Translations under genes and position numbers: made by a program | Notes under the pieces: generated by a model | What the model saw: only the letters and a program-made list of their open reading frames with translations | What the model was told of the DNA's origin: nothing | Database searches by the model: none | DNA from: Angelakisella sp. | GTDB taxonomy: Bacteria > Bacillota > Clostridia > Oscillospirales > Ruminococcaceae | Assembly: GCA_022794295.1 (NCBI GenBank) | Contig: JAAWEO010000074.1 | Span: forward strand, 1 to 8,970 | Length of the DNA: 8,970 nucleotides | Reading direction: 5' to 3' | Shown here: one piece after another, positions 1 through 5,732 of the stretch | Layout: each line of letters begins with the position of its first letter | How positions within the stretch are numbered: position 1 is the stretch's first letter

Positions 1-78
1 GCCACTAGATATGACAAGAAAGCTCTCTATTTTTATGCTGTTGTCTATATCGCTTGTATCCTTGTTTGGTTACTTTGA
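1..78 (+). CDS. Possible C-terminal tail of a membrane protein (5' end outside window)
   Basis: Reading from base 1, 25 codons run open to a TGA at 76-78. The residues are charged at first (TRYDKK) and then strongly hydrophobic with aromatics (LYFYAVVYIACILVWLL), as in a last transmembrane helix. Codon third positions are mostly pyrimidine, which favours real coding. The same bases also hold a 48-codon plus-strand frame (11-157, starting MTRKLSIF) that resembles a signal peptide but has no visible ribosome binding site. The stretch is AT-rich compared with everything after about 185. The family cannot be identified from so short a tail, and chance remains possible. Confidence 0.3.
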   Translation, partial: ATRYDKKALYFYAVVYIACILVWLL

Positions 79-181
79 TGGTTTTAAAACAGACTCTAGC
101 AGGATATGGATTGTAAAATGGAGAAGTGGGGGCTTTCTTTCAAATCATCCTATATAGATTTCACATTCCATATTTTTCCTC

Positions 182-433
182 CTATAAGCTGCCCGCGCCG
201 ATGGGGTCCTGCCAGTACCCGAACTCGCTGGTGACCTTGTCCCACCGGTCAGCGGACTGATGAAGACGCCAGAAGAGGGGATCACAGATGAAGTTGTGAG
301 TTCCGTTGCCACCTTCTAATGATATATCCGCACCTATTCTGTGGGTTATATCTGTGAAGGAGATTGGAACAAGAGAAGGGCTTGAAGAAGCGTCCTGCGA
401 TTTTAAACGCCTCTCTGAAATTACTCCGATCAC
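182..433 (-). pseudogene. Minus-strand coding fragment, unidentified; C-terminal half looks genuine
   Basis: An open frame of 83 codons ends in TAG at 184-182. The last 45 codons or so (complement of about 182-320) have strongly biased, GC-ending codons and a protein-like composition rich in W, F, D and G (for example DPLFWRLHQSADRWDK and a final GYWQDPIGAGSL). The first 30 codons or so overlap a better plus-strand pseudogene and are probably not coding, so this is likely the 3' remnant of a larger gene. Its stop overlaps a perfect AGGAGG followed 6 nt later by an ATG at 171, which opens a reading frame of only 8 codons. That is the arrangement expected of the end of one gene and the start of the next in an operon. 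I do not recognise the family. A C-terminal toxin domain is one guess. Confidence 0.4.
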
Positions 434-632
434 CTTAAACGGACTGTCCGGCCACTGGGTTACCTATCGCACACCTTGTGAAATACTATGAAGTGCGATT
501 TGCTTTGCCTGGTGGCGGGCAGTTGGCTTTAACTGTGGAAAAGGAGGGCGGCAGCATTAAAGCGGTCATGCGGTCATGGGTTCCCCGGAATTCAAGGACG
601 CCTTGAGCGGCATCCAGGCAGAACAGACATAG
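336..632 (+). pseudogene. Decayed gene for a small protein, two frame disruptions
   Basis: A coherent protein can be read only by switching frames. About 50 residues (from VISVKEIGTREGLEEA to LSGHWVTYRT) lie in one frame to about 476. The sense then moves to the frame giving VKYYEVRFALPGGGQLALTV up to about 565, and returns to the first frame for AVMGSPEFKDALSGIQ and a TAG at 630-632. The second shift is explained exactly by an 8-bp tandem duplication, GCGGTCAT at 562-569 repeated at 570-577. Removing one copy joins the frames. The first shift lies near 471-480, with no obvious mechanism. No start codon with a ribosome binding site is clear, so the 5' end is approximate and may be lost. A strong terminator begins 15 nt after the stop, as for a once-functional gene. 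The family is not recognised. Confidence 0.5.
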
Positions 633-646
633 CTGCAGATTTTTTC

Positions 647-693
647 ATAGCCGGAGAGCTTTCACCTGGAAGGCCCTTCGGCTATTTTTATTT
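647..693 (+). terminator. Rho-independent terminator after the decayed gene
   Basis: ATAGCCG at 647-653 pairs with CGGCTAT at 679-685. The stem is extended inward by GCTTTC/GAAGGC around a 5-nt ACCTG loop, and TTTTATTT follows. The stem is about 17 bp with one mismatch. It lies 15 nt after the stop codon at 632, which fits termination of that gene. Confidence 0.7.
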
Positions 694-740
694 CCCTGGA
701 AAAGCGCGGTCTGGTTGTGGCCGAGGCCCTTATGCCAAGC

Positions 741-771
741 AAAAAAGCACCGGCCATAAAACCGGTGCTTT
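741..771 (-). terminator. Rho-independent terminator of the DHH phosphoesterase gene
   Basis: A perfect 10-bp stem (AAAGCACCGG at 744-753 with CCGGTGCTTT at 762-771) has an 8-nt loop. On the minus strand it is followed by a run of T, complement of 741-746. It lies about 30 nt beyond the stop of the gene at 803-1783 and so terminates that transcript. Confidence 0.85.
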
Positions 772-802
772 GTGCGGTATCTGCGGGTTCCGCCTGTGCC
801 AG

Positions 803-1783
803 CTATACTTCTATCTTGCAGGCCAGGGCATCCAAAAACAGGTTCCGGATGGCGTCGGCGGGGTACTGCCCCATCTCCTCCAGCCGCTCCTTGGGGATAA
901 AGCCGCCGCCCATCACCGCGTGTCCGCCCCCGTTCCCAATGCCCTCCAGCGCCCTGTGGAGCAGGTCTCCGGCGTCGACCTGCGGGTCCTCCGACCGGAC
1001 CGACAGCTTCACCCCGTCCTCCCGGAAGGAGAACACCACCGCCACCTCTACCTCGATAAGGGCCAGGATAAAGTCCGATAGGATGGCGATCAGGGCGTCC
1101 GGGCAGGAGAAGGGGATGCAGGAAAACCCCACCTTATTGTAAAGCTGTATGCTCTCAATGGCCGCCCCGTAGGCCTTTAGATCCGAAAATTCCATGTTGT
1201 TCCGCTCCAGGCTGGCCAGCTGCTCCTGGTCGCAGTAGCGGAAGAGGAAGTAGAACATCTGAATGTCCAGCTCTGTCACCCCCCGGGTAAACTGGAGGGT
1301 ATCCATCTTAAGGCCGTACAGCAGGGCGGTAGCCACGCTGCGGCTGGGCGTTTTTCCCAGCAGGGCGTAATACTGGGCAACCAGGGTGGCACAGGCCCCA
1401 GTGATGCGGATATCCCGGTACCGGTATTCCATGGGGACAAAGGTGGGATGATGGTCGATGCAGGCAAATTCATCCCCCACAAAGTCGGTCACATTCCCGG
1501 CGTTTTTTTGGGTATCCACACAGATGATCTGATCCGTCTCCTGCAGCTCCGCGATCAGGTCTTCGTAGGGAAGCATCCGGATCTGGAAGGTGTCCAGCAT
1601 CTTGGAGGAGCTCAGCTTATCGATCTTCCCGTCATAGCAAAGGACCGACGTCACCCCGTACTCCTTCAGCAGCTCCTGGAGCCCATAGGCGGAGGCGATG
1701 GCGTCCGGGTCCGGAAAGTTGTGGGTCTGGATATAAACGGTGTGCCCCTGGCACAGCCGGATCAAATCATCTACATGGCTCAT
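803..1783 (-). CDS. DHH/DHHA1 family phosphoesterase (NrnA-like)
   Basis: This 326-residue protein belongs to the DHH superfamily of Mn-dependent phosphoesterases. Family members degrade short oligoribonucleotides (NrnA), pAp or cyclic-dinucleotide products in the cytoplasm. The metal-binding motifs are all visible in order: HNFPDPDA with D25 and D27, CVDT with D90, DHH at 110-112 and KMDT with D161. A C-terminal DHHA1 domain carries GNGGGH (GGGH at 285-288), which binds the substrate phosphate end. The length matches NrnA-like proteins. The start is supported by AGGAGG 9 nt upstream of ATG. The gene follows the large KAP-like gene on the same strand, separated by a MITE-like element whose edge lies only about 34 bp before the start codon. 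No good promoter is seen in that gap, so transcription may come from the upstream gene or from within the repeat. The exact substrate cannot be told from sequence. Confidence 0.9.
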   Translation of the reverse strand: MSHVDDLIRLCQGHTVYIQTHNFPDPDAIASAYGLQELLKEYGVTSVLCYDGKIDKLSSSKMLDTFQIRMLPYEDLIAELQETDQIICVDTQKNAGNVTDFVGDEFACIDHHPTFVPMEYRYRDIRITGACATLVAQYYALLGKTPSRSVATALLYGLKMDTLQFTRGVTELDIQMFYFLFRYCDQEQLASLERNNMEFSDLKAYGAAIESIQLYNKVGFSCIPFSCPDALIAILSDFILALIEVEVAVVFSFREDGVKLSVRSEDPQVDAGDLLHRALEGIGNGGGHAVMGGGFIPKERLEEMGQYPADAIRNLFLDALACKIEV

Positions 1784-1816
1784 GTCCTTGTTCCTCCTTT
1801 TTCGGGAAAGCAGCTC

Positions 1817-2032
1817 TAAGGCGTGTCCCTAAAGCCGGGGTGCTTGGATTTTTCGCAAGGAGGGAGTGATTGCAAGAAGAAAAGCGCAAGGAGCTCTGAC
1901 AGCCTGGCTTCGCCAGCCTTTCGAGCCCGTCGGCTACGCCAAATACTGTATGTATTCCGAGCATTTTCGACGCAGCAAGTGCTCTCTCCTTGTAGAAAAA
2001 GACGGGTGCCAAGACTTTTGGGACACGCCTTA
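1817..2032. mobile_element. MITE-like element with terminal inverted repeats
   Basis: TAAGGCGTGTCCC at 1817-1829 is repeated exactly in inverted orientation at 2020-2032. The inverted similarity continues imperfectly inward for about 45 bp: both ends share AAA-G, a TTTTT run and CAAGGAG followed by a GAG-rich stretch (about 1855-1867 and 1982-1993). The interior holds small hairpins such as CTGGC-TTC-GCCAG (about 1913-1925), and no open frame looks real. About 215 bp, long imperfect terminal inverted repeats and no transposase describe a non-autonomous miniature element. A clean target duplication is not evident, although TAA/TTA-type bases flank both ends. It separates two co-directional genes and fills nearly all of the 307-bp gap between them. 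Confidence 0.6.
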
Positions 2033-2043
2033 AGAAGTCTATA

Positions 2044-2082
2044 CAAAATCTCCTTGACCTGGTGGCGCACAGGGAGATTTTG
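2044..2082 (-). terminator. Possible terminator or hairpin after the KAP-like gene
   Basis: CAAAATCTCC at 2044-2053 pairs over 10 bp with GGAGATTTTG at 2073-2082, leaving a 19-nt loop. It starts 9 nt beyond the stop codon of the gene at 2091. The stem is AT-rich and only a weak T-rich stretch follows on the minus strand, so it may terminate poorly or act as an mRNA-end stabiliser. Confidence 0.45.
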
Positions 2083-2090
2083 AATGGCCT

Positions 2091-4766
2091 CTAACGGTAG
2101 GTAACGCCGGAAAGCTCCAGCACGTCGCTAAAGGCCTGGCACTCCGCCTGGGAGATGGACGTCTCGTCGTCCAGGTTGACCACCCGGGCCAGCACACGGC
2201 CAAAGCTCCGGTAGGCCTCCATCTCCTCCTGCTGCTCTGTGTCCCAGGGCTGGGTCGATTCGCCGCATAGGCCGGTCAAAAACTCGGGGGTCACGCTGTC
2301 CTTTCGCTCCATGGCGTAGTCGTAGGCGGACCGGAATCGGGTCTGCATACACAGCATGGCAAAAAGGGCCAGCCGCTTATACCGGTTGACATAGATGTCC
2401 TCCCCTGTCAGGTCCTGGAGCAGCTGGAAGGAGACAAAAAGGCGGTCGATGGCCTCGGTATCCCGACCCACCGAGGCCTGGACCAGCGCCCCGTAAAGCT
2501 CCTGCTCGGCCTCGTCCTCGGCCTGGATGCCAAGGCCCTCCACCTTGCTTTTTACATAGCCCTGCATATTGTAGCTGGAGGCCGGTACCCGGAAGGACAT
2601 TTTAAACAGCCCGTCAAAAAAGCCCTTTGCCTTGCTCTCGCTAAAGCACTCCCGGGCACCGCTGAGGATATCGGCGTAGTCGGCGGCAATGATAAAAACG
2701 CAGCCCTTACAGTCGAAGAAATCCCGCGCCGCCTCCAGCAGCTCCACCGCCCTTGGCGGCGCCAGCTGGTTCAGACCGTCGACCAGCAGAACGACCTTGT
2801 CCTTCCGCTCCTCGATCTGTCTGGAAAAGCTCCTCACCAGCTCCTCCGGGGAATCCGCCGAGTCCCGGTTCAGGAAGCCCCCCACCACGTCCTTGCCAAT
2901 GGAGCTATCCCCGGCAACGGTGCCGCTGACAAAGGCAGCCAGATTGGTCAGCAGCGCCTCGGCCTGCTTTGCGGTACCGCTTTCGCCGCTGAGGAGGCCC
3001 ACCAGCCGCTTCCCTACCAGCCGGGACAGCTCCTCGCTGGAGCAGCCCTGGGGGAACTGCTTGACATTAAGCCACAGCAGGTTGCTGCCATAGCGCGCCT
3101 TTAGCCGGTGGAACAGCATCCTTAGAATGCTGTTTCCGCCCACTGTCCGGTTGCCCTGGAAGGCAATGGTCATGGGGGTGGGGCAGTTCCTGATAAACCG
3201 GTTTACCCCTTCGATGTATTTGGTGATGCCCAGGTCCTCCCACTGGGCGGGGATGTCCGGCTCTGGGGCGGGCGCCTCCGGCGGAGGGACAATGGCCGGC
3301 GCCTCGCGGCAGGCCTCCTCCCCTTCGGGGAGGGCGGCAGGCTCCGGCAGCACGCTTTCCGGCGCCGGAATCACCGGCGGGACGGGCTCGATAAGCTCGC
3401 AGGACGGGCAGCGGGCCCGGAGATAGTCCGCAAGCCTGTCCCACTCCGCCAAATACTGGTCCAGCTTTTTGTTGGTCCGGCTAAGCCCTGTGGGGAAGAG
3501 CCCGAACCAGACGCTTTGGGACGGCGCCTCCTGCTCCCCGCAAAGGGTCAGGACCACCCCGGCGCTGCTGATCCACTCCTCCGCCTCCTCGGCAGGCTGG
3601 TTTCCTGCCGCCTTGGTGGCGCTTTTAAAAAGAGAGATGCCGCTGGATACCACGCTGCCCAGGGCGGTAAGCTCTCTGTTTTCTGTCCAAGTGCACCGGC
3701 ACAGGGCATTGATGGGCCACTCGCCGGTGATCTCCCGGCCGCTTTGCCGGAGGATATGGAAAACGCCCCGTTCCTCGTTGAATTCCAGGCGCTCGTCGAC
3801 ACCGAAGGCGGTATCAAACCCCACGGTTCTTGCCGCAACATAGGGCGCTATGGCCTCCTTTACAAAGGCCAGCACCTCGCCGCCCATGGCCTGCTCTACC
3901 GGGAGATTTTTGGAGGTTCCGTCGGTGAGGGCCAGCTCCAGCGTCCCGGTGTACAGACTCGCCGCCCGCACATCCCGGAAGAAGACGGGAGACTCCGCCT
4001 GCCCCAGCCGGTTCTGGTACTCCACCCGGTCGGCCAGGACGTTGAGGGTGCCGCCATCCGGAACAAAGGAGGAAAAGTAGATCCCTTGGGCAAGGAGTTC
4101 CTCCCTCCGCCGGGCCAGGTAGGGCGCGATGGACTCCCGGACAAAGGCCAGCACCTCCTCCCGCAGCTCCTTCCCCACCGCAAAGGACTTGGAGACGCCG
4201 TTAAAAAGCAGGAAATCCAGGGTCCCCCCAGGGGCGCTTACCGATTTCACCTCCTGGTAGGGAATGGTGTCGCTCTTGCCGGACTTGGCCTTAAACTCCG
4301 CCTGCTGGGCAGAAAGGTTCAGCACCCCGTCGCTCAAAAGCCCCTGGCTGCTGGGGAAGGAGTACCGCACCCCCTGGGACAAAAGCTGTTCCCTCCGCTG
4401 GGCAAGGTAGGGCCGGACCGCCTGTTCGATGTACAAAAACGCCTCGTGGATACACTTGCGGTCCACAGGGCAGCTCTCTGTGCGTCCATCCTCGGTGACA
4501 AAATCGATGGATTCCAGCCGTCCTTTTTTTACCGACACCAGGCCGGTATAGTTAAAAATAGCCTTTTGGACACTGCTGGTCACATATTCGGTTCTGTCGC
4601 TGTAGACCATCAGCTTCCCCGTCGGCCGGAGCGGCCGCTTTACCTCCGCCTGGTAGATCAGCCTGCCCTGCCCGGCGTCTCCGGCCGCCACCCTTTCGCC
4701 GCAGTGGGGGCAGAAGGCGGCCCCCTCCACCATGGTATTCCCGCATTTGGCACACATCAACGCCAT
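2091..4766 (-). CDS. Zinc-ribbon, triple-repeat protein with degenerate KAP-type P-loop NTPase domain
   Basis: This is an 891-residue multidomain protein with no predicted signal peptide or clear membrane helix. From the N-terminus it has: a zinc ribbon (C5, C8, C19, C22); about three copies of an 80-100-residue repeat (roughly 35-139, 142-237, 239-318), each ending in a helix like IAPYLARRREELLAQG; a fourth divergent domain (about 320-455) with a CPSC pair; a Pro/Glu/Ala-rich linker (about 460-505); and a KAP-family NTPase-like domain (about 510-780). The KAP match rests on TKYIEGVNRFI...MTIAFQGNRTVGGNS, VVLLVDGLNQLAPPRAVELL and FIIAADYADIL. In the Walker A position the GK[ST] lysine is missing (GNRTVGGNS, 538-546), and the usual DDLDR of Walker B reads DGLNQ (663-667), so ATP hydrolysis is doubtful. 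I chose the ATG at 4766, just before the zinc ribbon and preceded by GGAAGGGAG at about 12 nt. An upstream ATG at 4823 has no ribosome site. KAP proteins often act in membrane-linked or defence complexes. The function here is unknown. Confidence 0.75.
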   Translation of the reverse strand: MALMCAKCGNTMVEGAAFCPHCGERVAAGDAGQGRLIYQAEVKRPLRPTGKLMVYSDRTEYVTSSVQKAIFNYTGLVSVKKGRLESIDFVTEDGRTESCPVDRKCIHEAFLYIEQAVRPYLAQRREQLLSQGVRYSFPSSQGLLSDGVLNLSAQQAEFKAKSGKSDTIPYQEVKSVSAPGGTLDFLLFNGVSKSFAVGKELREEVLAFVRESIAPYLARRREELLAQGIYFSSFVPDGGTLNVLADRVEYQNRLGQAESPVFFRDVRAASLYTGTLELALTDGTSKNLPVEQAMGGEVLAFVKEAIAPYVAARTVGFDTAFGVDERLEFNEERGVFHILRQSGREITGEWPINALCRCTWTENRELTALGSVVSSGISLFKSATKAAGNQPAEEAEEWISSAGVVLTLCGEQEAPSQSVWFGLFPTGLSRTNKKLDQYLAEWDRLADYLRARCPSCELIEPVPPVIPAPESVLPEPAALPEGEEACREAPAIVPPPEAPAPEPDIPAQWEDLGITKYIEGVNRFIRNCPTPMTIAFQGNRTVGGNSILRMLFHRLKARYGSNLLWLNVKQFPQGCSSEELSRLVGKRLVGLLSGESGTAKQAEALLTNLAAFVSGTVAGDSSIGKDVVGGFLNRDSADSPEELVRSFSRQIEERKDKVVLLVDGLNQLAPPRAVELLEAARDFFDCKGCVFIIAADYADILSGARECFSESKAKGFFDGLFKMSFRVPASSYNMQGYVKSKVEGLGIQAEDEAEQELYGALVQASVGRDTEAIDRLFVSFQLLQDLTGEDIYVNRYKRLALFAMLCMQTRFRSAYDYAMERKDSVTPEFLTGLCGESTQPWDTEQQEEMEAYRSFGRVLARVVNLDDETSISQAECQAFSDVLELSGVTYR

Positions 4767-4805
4767 ACTATCATCAAACTCCCTTCCCCAAAAGCCTATG
4801 GTATC

Positions 4806-4837
4806 TTCCGAAGGTCCGGGCATCCAGCACTTCGGAA
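4806..4837. repeat. Inverted repeat in the leader of the KAP-like gene
   Basis: TTCCGAAG at 4806-4813 is repeated in inverted form as CTTCGGAA at 4830-4837, with a 16-nt spacer. It lies 40-70 nt upstream of the chosen start codon, inside the transcribed leader if the promoter at 5032-5060 is used. It could be an operator or an RNA hairpin; the sequence alone does not decide. Confidence 0.4.
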
Positions 4838-5031
4838 AACATCATCGCCAAGCTCACCCGACTCACCGCCTGGGCGGGTCCTTCCCCTCCGGCAGAAAAA
4901 AGCCGCCCCCACAGTGTCAATGGCCGGCCGGGCTCGCCTGCCGGGGCAGCCGCCGAAGCCTCCCAAATCCCTCCCCTAGCACCCTCGTTTTGCGTGTTTG
5001 GGGCAATGGAATCAGGCGCTAAAACATATTT
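4838..5031 (-). other. GC-rich untranslated leader of the KAP-like gene
   Basis: These roughly 190 bases between the promoter and the inverted repeat hold no convincing gene on either strand. Read on the minus strand they contain several GC-rich self-pairing stretches, for example CTGCC-CC-GGCAG (complement of about 4938-4951). An imperfect GC stem is followed by six T (complement of about 4895-4900) and could act as an attenuator-like terminator ahead of the coding region. No known riboswitch class is matched. Confidence 0.35.
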
Positions 5032-5060
5032 AGTGTATCACATAAAGGGAGGGATTTCAA
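5032..5060 (-). promoter_or_regulatory. Sigma-A-type promoter for the KAP-like gene
   Basis: On the minus strand TTGAAA (complement of 5055-5060) is followed after exactly 17 nt by TACACT (complement of 5032-5037), giving 5/6 and 4/6 matches to the consensus hexamers. The surrounding bases are AT-rich in an otherwise GC-rich region. Transcription would start near 5025 and give a leader of about 260 nt before the start codon at 4766. Confidence 0.55.
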
Positions 5061-5132
5061 CAAATAACACCGAAAAACGTTGCGCAAAAGCGGCTGTTTG
5101 GGACCGGCGTTTTTGGGGAGAGTAGCGTTGGT

Positions 5133-5231
5133 TCAAGCCAGCAGCTTTTCCAGGGCACCTTTGTTATGTCGGGCTGAATTGTGATAGGCCGTGCGGCCGG
5201 AGGCGATGGTCGGCGCAGAGATTTTAAAGGG
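5133..5231 (-). pseudogene. Short minus-strand coding remnant, unidentified
   Basis: A 33-codon open stretch ends in TGA at 5135-5133. It reads as a plausible protein end (ISAPTIASGRTAYH...RHNKGALEKLLA) but has an in-frame TAA just upstream (5234-5232) and no start or ribosome site. A neighbouring frame upstream also reads sensibly (VVREMGRNITL), which suggests an old frameshift. It may be the tail of a lost gene. The opposite strand holds a 91-codon frame (5191-5466) that runs through the strong hairpin and the tRNA terminator and is therefore unlikely. Confidence is low. Confidence 0.2.
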
Positions 5232-5312
5232 TTATATTTCTGCCCATCTCACGGACTACCCTGGGAGGCCAAAAAACAGACTACTATTGGTAAAGAAGGT
5301 TAATGTAATAAG

Positions 5313-5357
5313 AAAGGTCCAGGGTGCATCATCAAAAGCGATGCACCCTGGACCTTT
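5313..5357. terminator. Perfect 18-bp hairpin, probable (bidirectional) terminator
   Basis: AAAGGTCCAGGGTGCATC at 5313-5330 is perfectly complementary to 5340-5357, with a 9-nt loop. The stem begins with AAA and ends with TTT, followed by one more T on the plus strand and by CTTATTA on the minus strand. It can therefore work in either direction, though the T-tracts are short. It stands about 100 nt beyond the dedicated tRNA terminator and has no clear gene directly upstream on either strand. Confidence 0.6.
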
Positions 5358-5456
5358 TGGCTTTATGTCCCCCGTTTTTTCCTCCTTGGCCCCCTTGGCT
5401 TTGAGGATGGTTTCCTTTGTACCCCGTTATGGAAGTAGGTGTTTCCTCGAATCTCT

Positions 5457-5504
5457 CAAAAAATAATCCGAACCCATTCCCGATCGGAAAAAGATTCGGA
5501 TTAT
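5457..5504 (-). terminator. Rho-independent terminator of tRNA-Leu
   Basis: ATAATCCGAA at 5463-5472 pairs over 10 bp with TTCGGATTAT at 5495-5504. On the minus strand the stem runs directly into a T-tract (complement of 5458-5463). It starts 7 nt beyond the encoded CCA of the tRNA gene. Confidence 0.85.
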
Positions 5505-5511
5505 ATTGGTT

Positions 5512-5594
5512 TGGTGCGGCGGATGGGACTTGAACCCACACGCAAATGCACACGCACCTCAAACGTGCCTGTCTGCCGATTCCAGCACCGCCGC
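5512..5594 (-). tRNA. tRNA-Leu (anticodon GAG), CCA encoded
   Basis: The minus strand folds into a full cloverleaf. GCGGCGG (complement of 5588-5594) pairs with CCGCCGC (complement of 5516-5522) as the acceptor, followed by A and an encoded CCA (complement of 5512-5514). The D arm is CTGG-AATCGGCAGA-CAG. The anticodon arm has loop TTGAGGT, giving anticodon GAG, which reads CUC and CUU leucine codons. The extra arm is long, as in a class II tRNA, and the T loop is TTCAAGT. The 83-nt length including CCA and the GGAAT..GGCAGA D loop are typical of leucine tRNAs. It is a single-gene unit with its own promoter and terminator. Confidence 0.95.
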
Positions 5595-5608
5595 AAATAA
5601 CATCATTT

Positions 5609-5636
5609 ATTATAGCATCAAAAACGCATTTGTCAA
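5609..5636 (-). promoter_or_regulatory. Consensus sigma-A promoter of tRNA-Leu
   Basis: On the minus strand a perfect TTGACA (complement of 5631-5636) is separated by 16 nt from a perfect TATAAT (complement of 5609-5614). The start site would fall near 5602, only about 8 nt before the mature 5' end of the tRNA. Such near-ideal promoters are usual for tRNA genes. Confidence 0.9.
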
Positions 5637-5671
5637 GGAAATTTTTTCTGACGGCGGCCGGGAAAAAATGT

Positions 5672-5700
5672 TTGCATTCTTTGGCGTTTTCATGGATAAT
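5672..5700 (+). promoter_or_regulatory. Candidate promoter of the plus-strand operon
   Basis: GATAAT at 5695-5700 (5/6 match to the -10 consensus) lies 17 nt after TTGCAT at 5672-5677 (3/6 match to -35). A start near 5707 would give a leader of about 26 nt carrying the ribosome binding site of the first gene. It is divergent from the tRNA promoter. The match is moderate only. Confidence 0.4.
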
Positions 5701-5732
5701 AGAAGGGAGAAGGGAAGGAGGCGAAGGGGGCT

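Noticed and set aside
4867..4890. A CCGCCTGGGC string on the plus strand, reminiscent of the 3' conserved part of the ZTP (pfl) riboswitch.
   Set aside because: I do not see the matching 5' conserved helix and loop, and no purine or folate gene follows on that strand. Treated as chance in GC-rich sequence.
3516..4979. Long plus-strand open frame (487 codons) antisense to the KAP-like gene.
   Set aside because: It lies opposite a gene with clear domains and has low-complexity G/P/L/R composition typical of an antisense shadow in GC-rich DNA. No ribosome site or family match is seen.
5073..5114. AAAAACG/CGTTTTT inverted repeat, a possible terminator.
   Set aside because: The stem is only 7 bp and AT-rich with a 28-nt loop, and no gene end lies beside it. 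Too weak to list as a feature.
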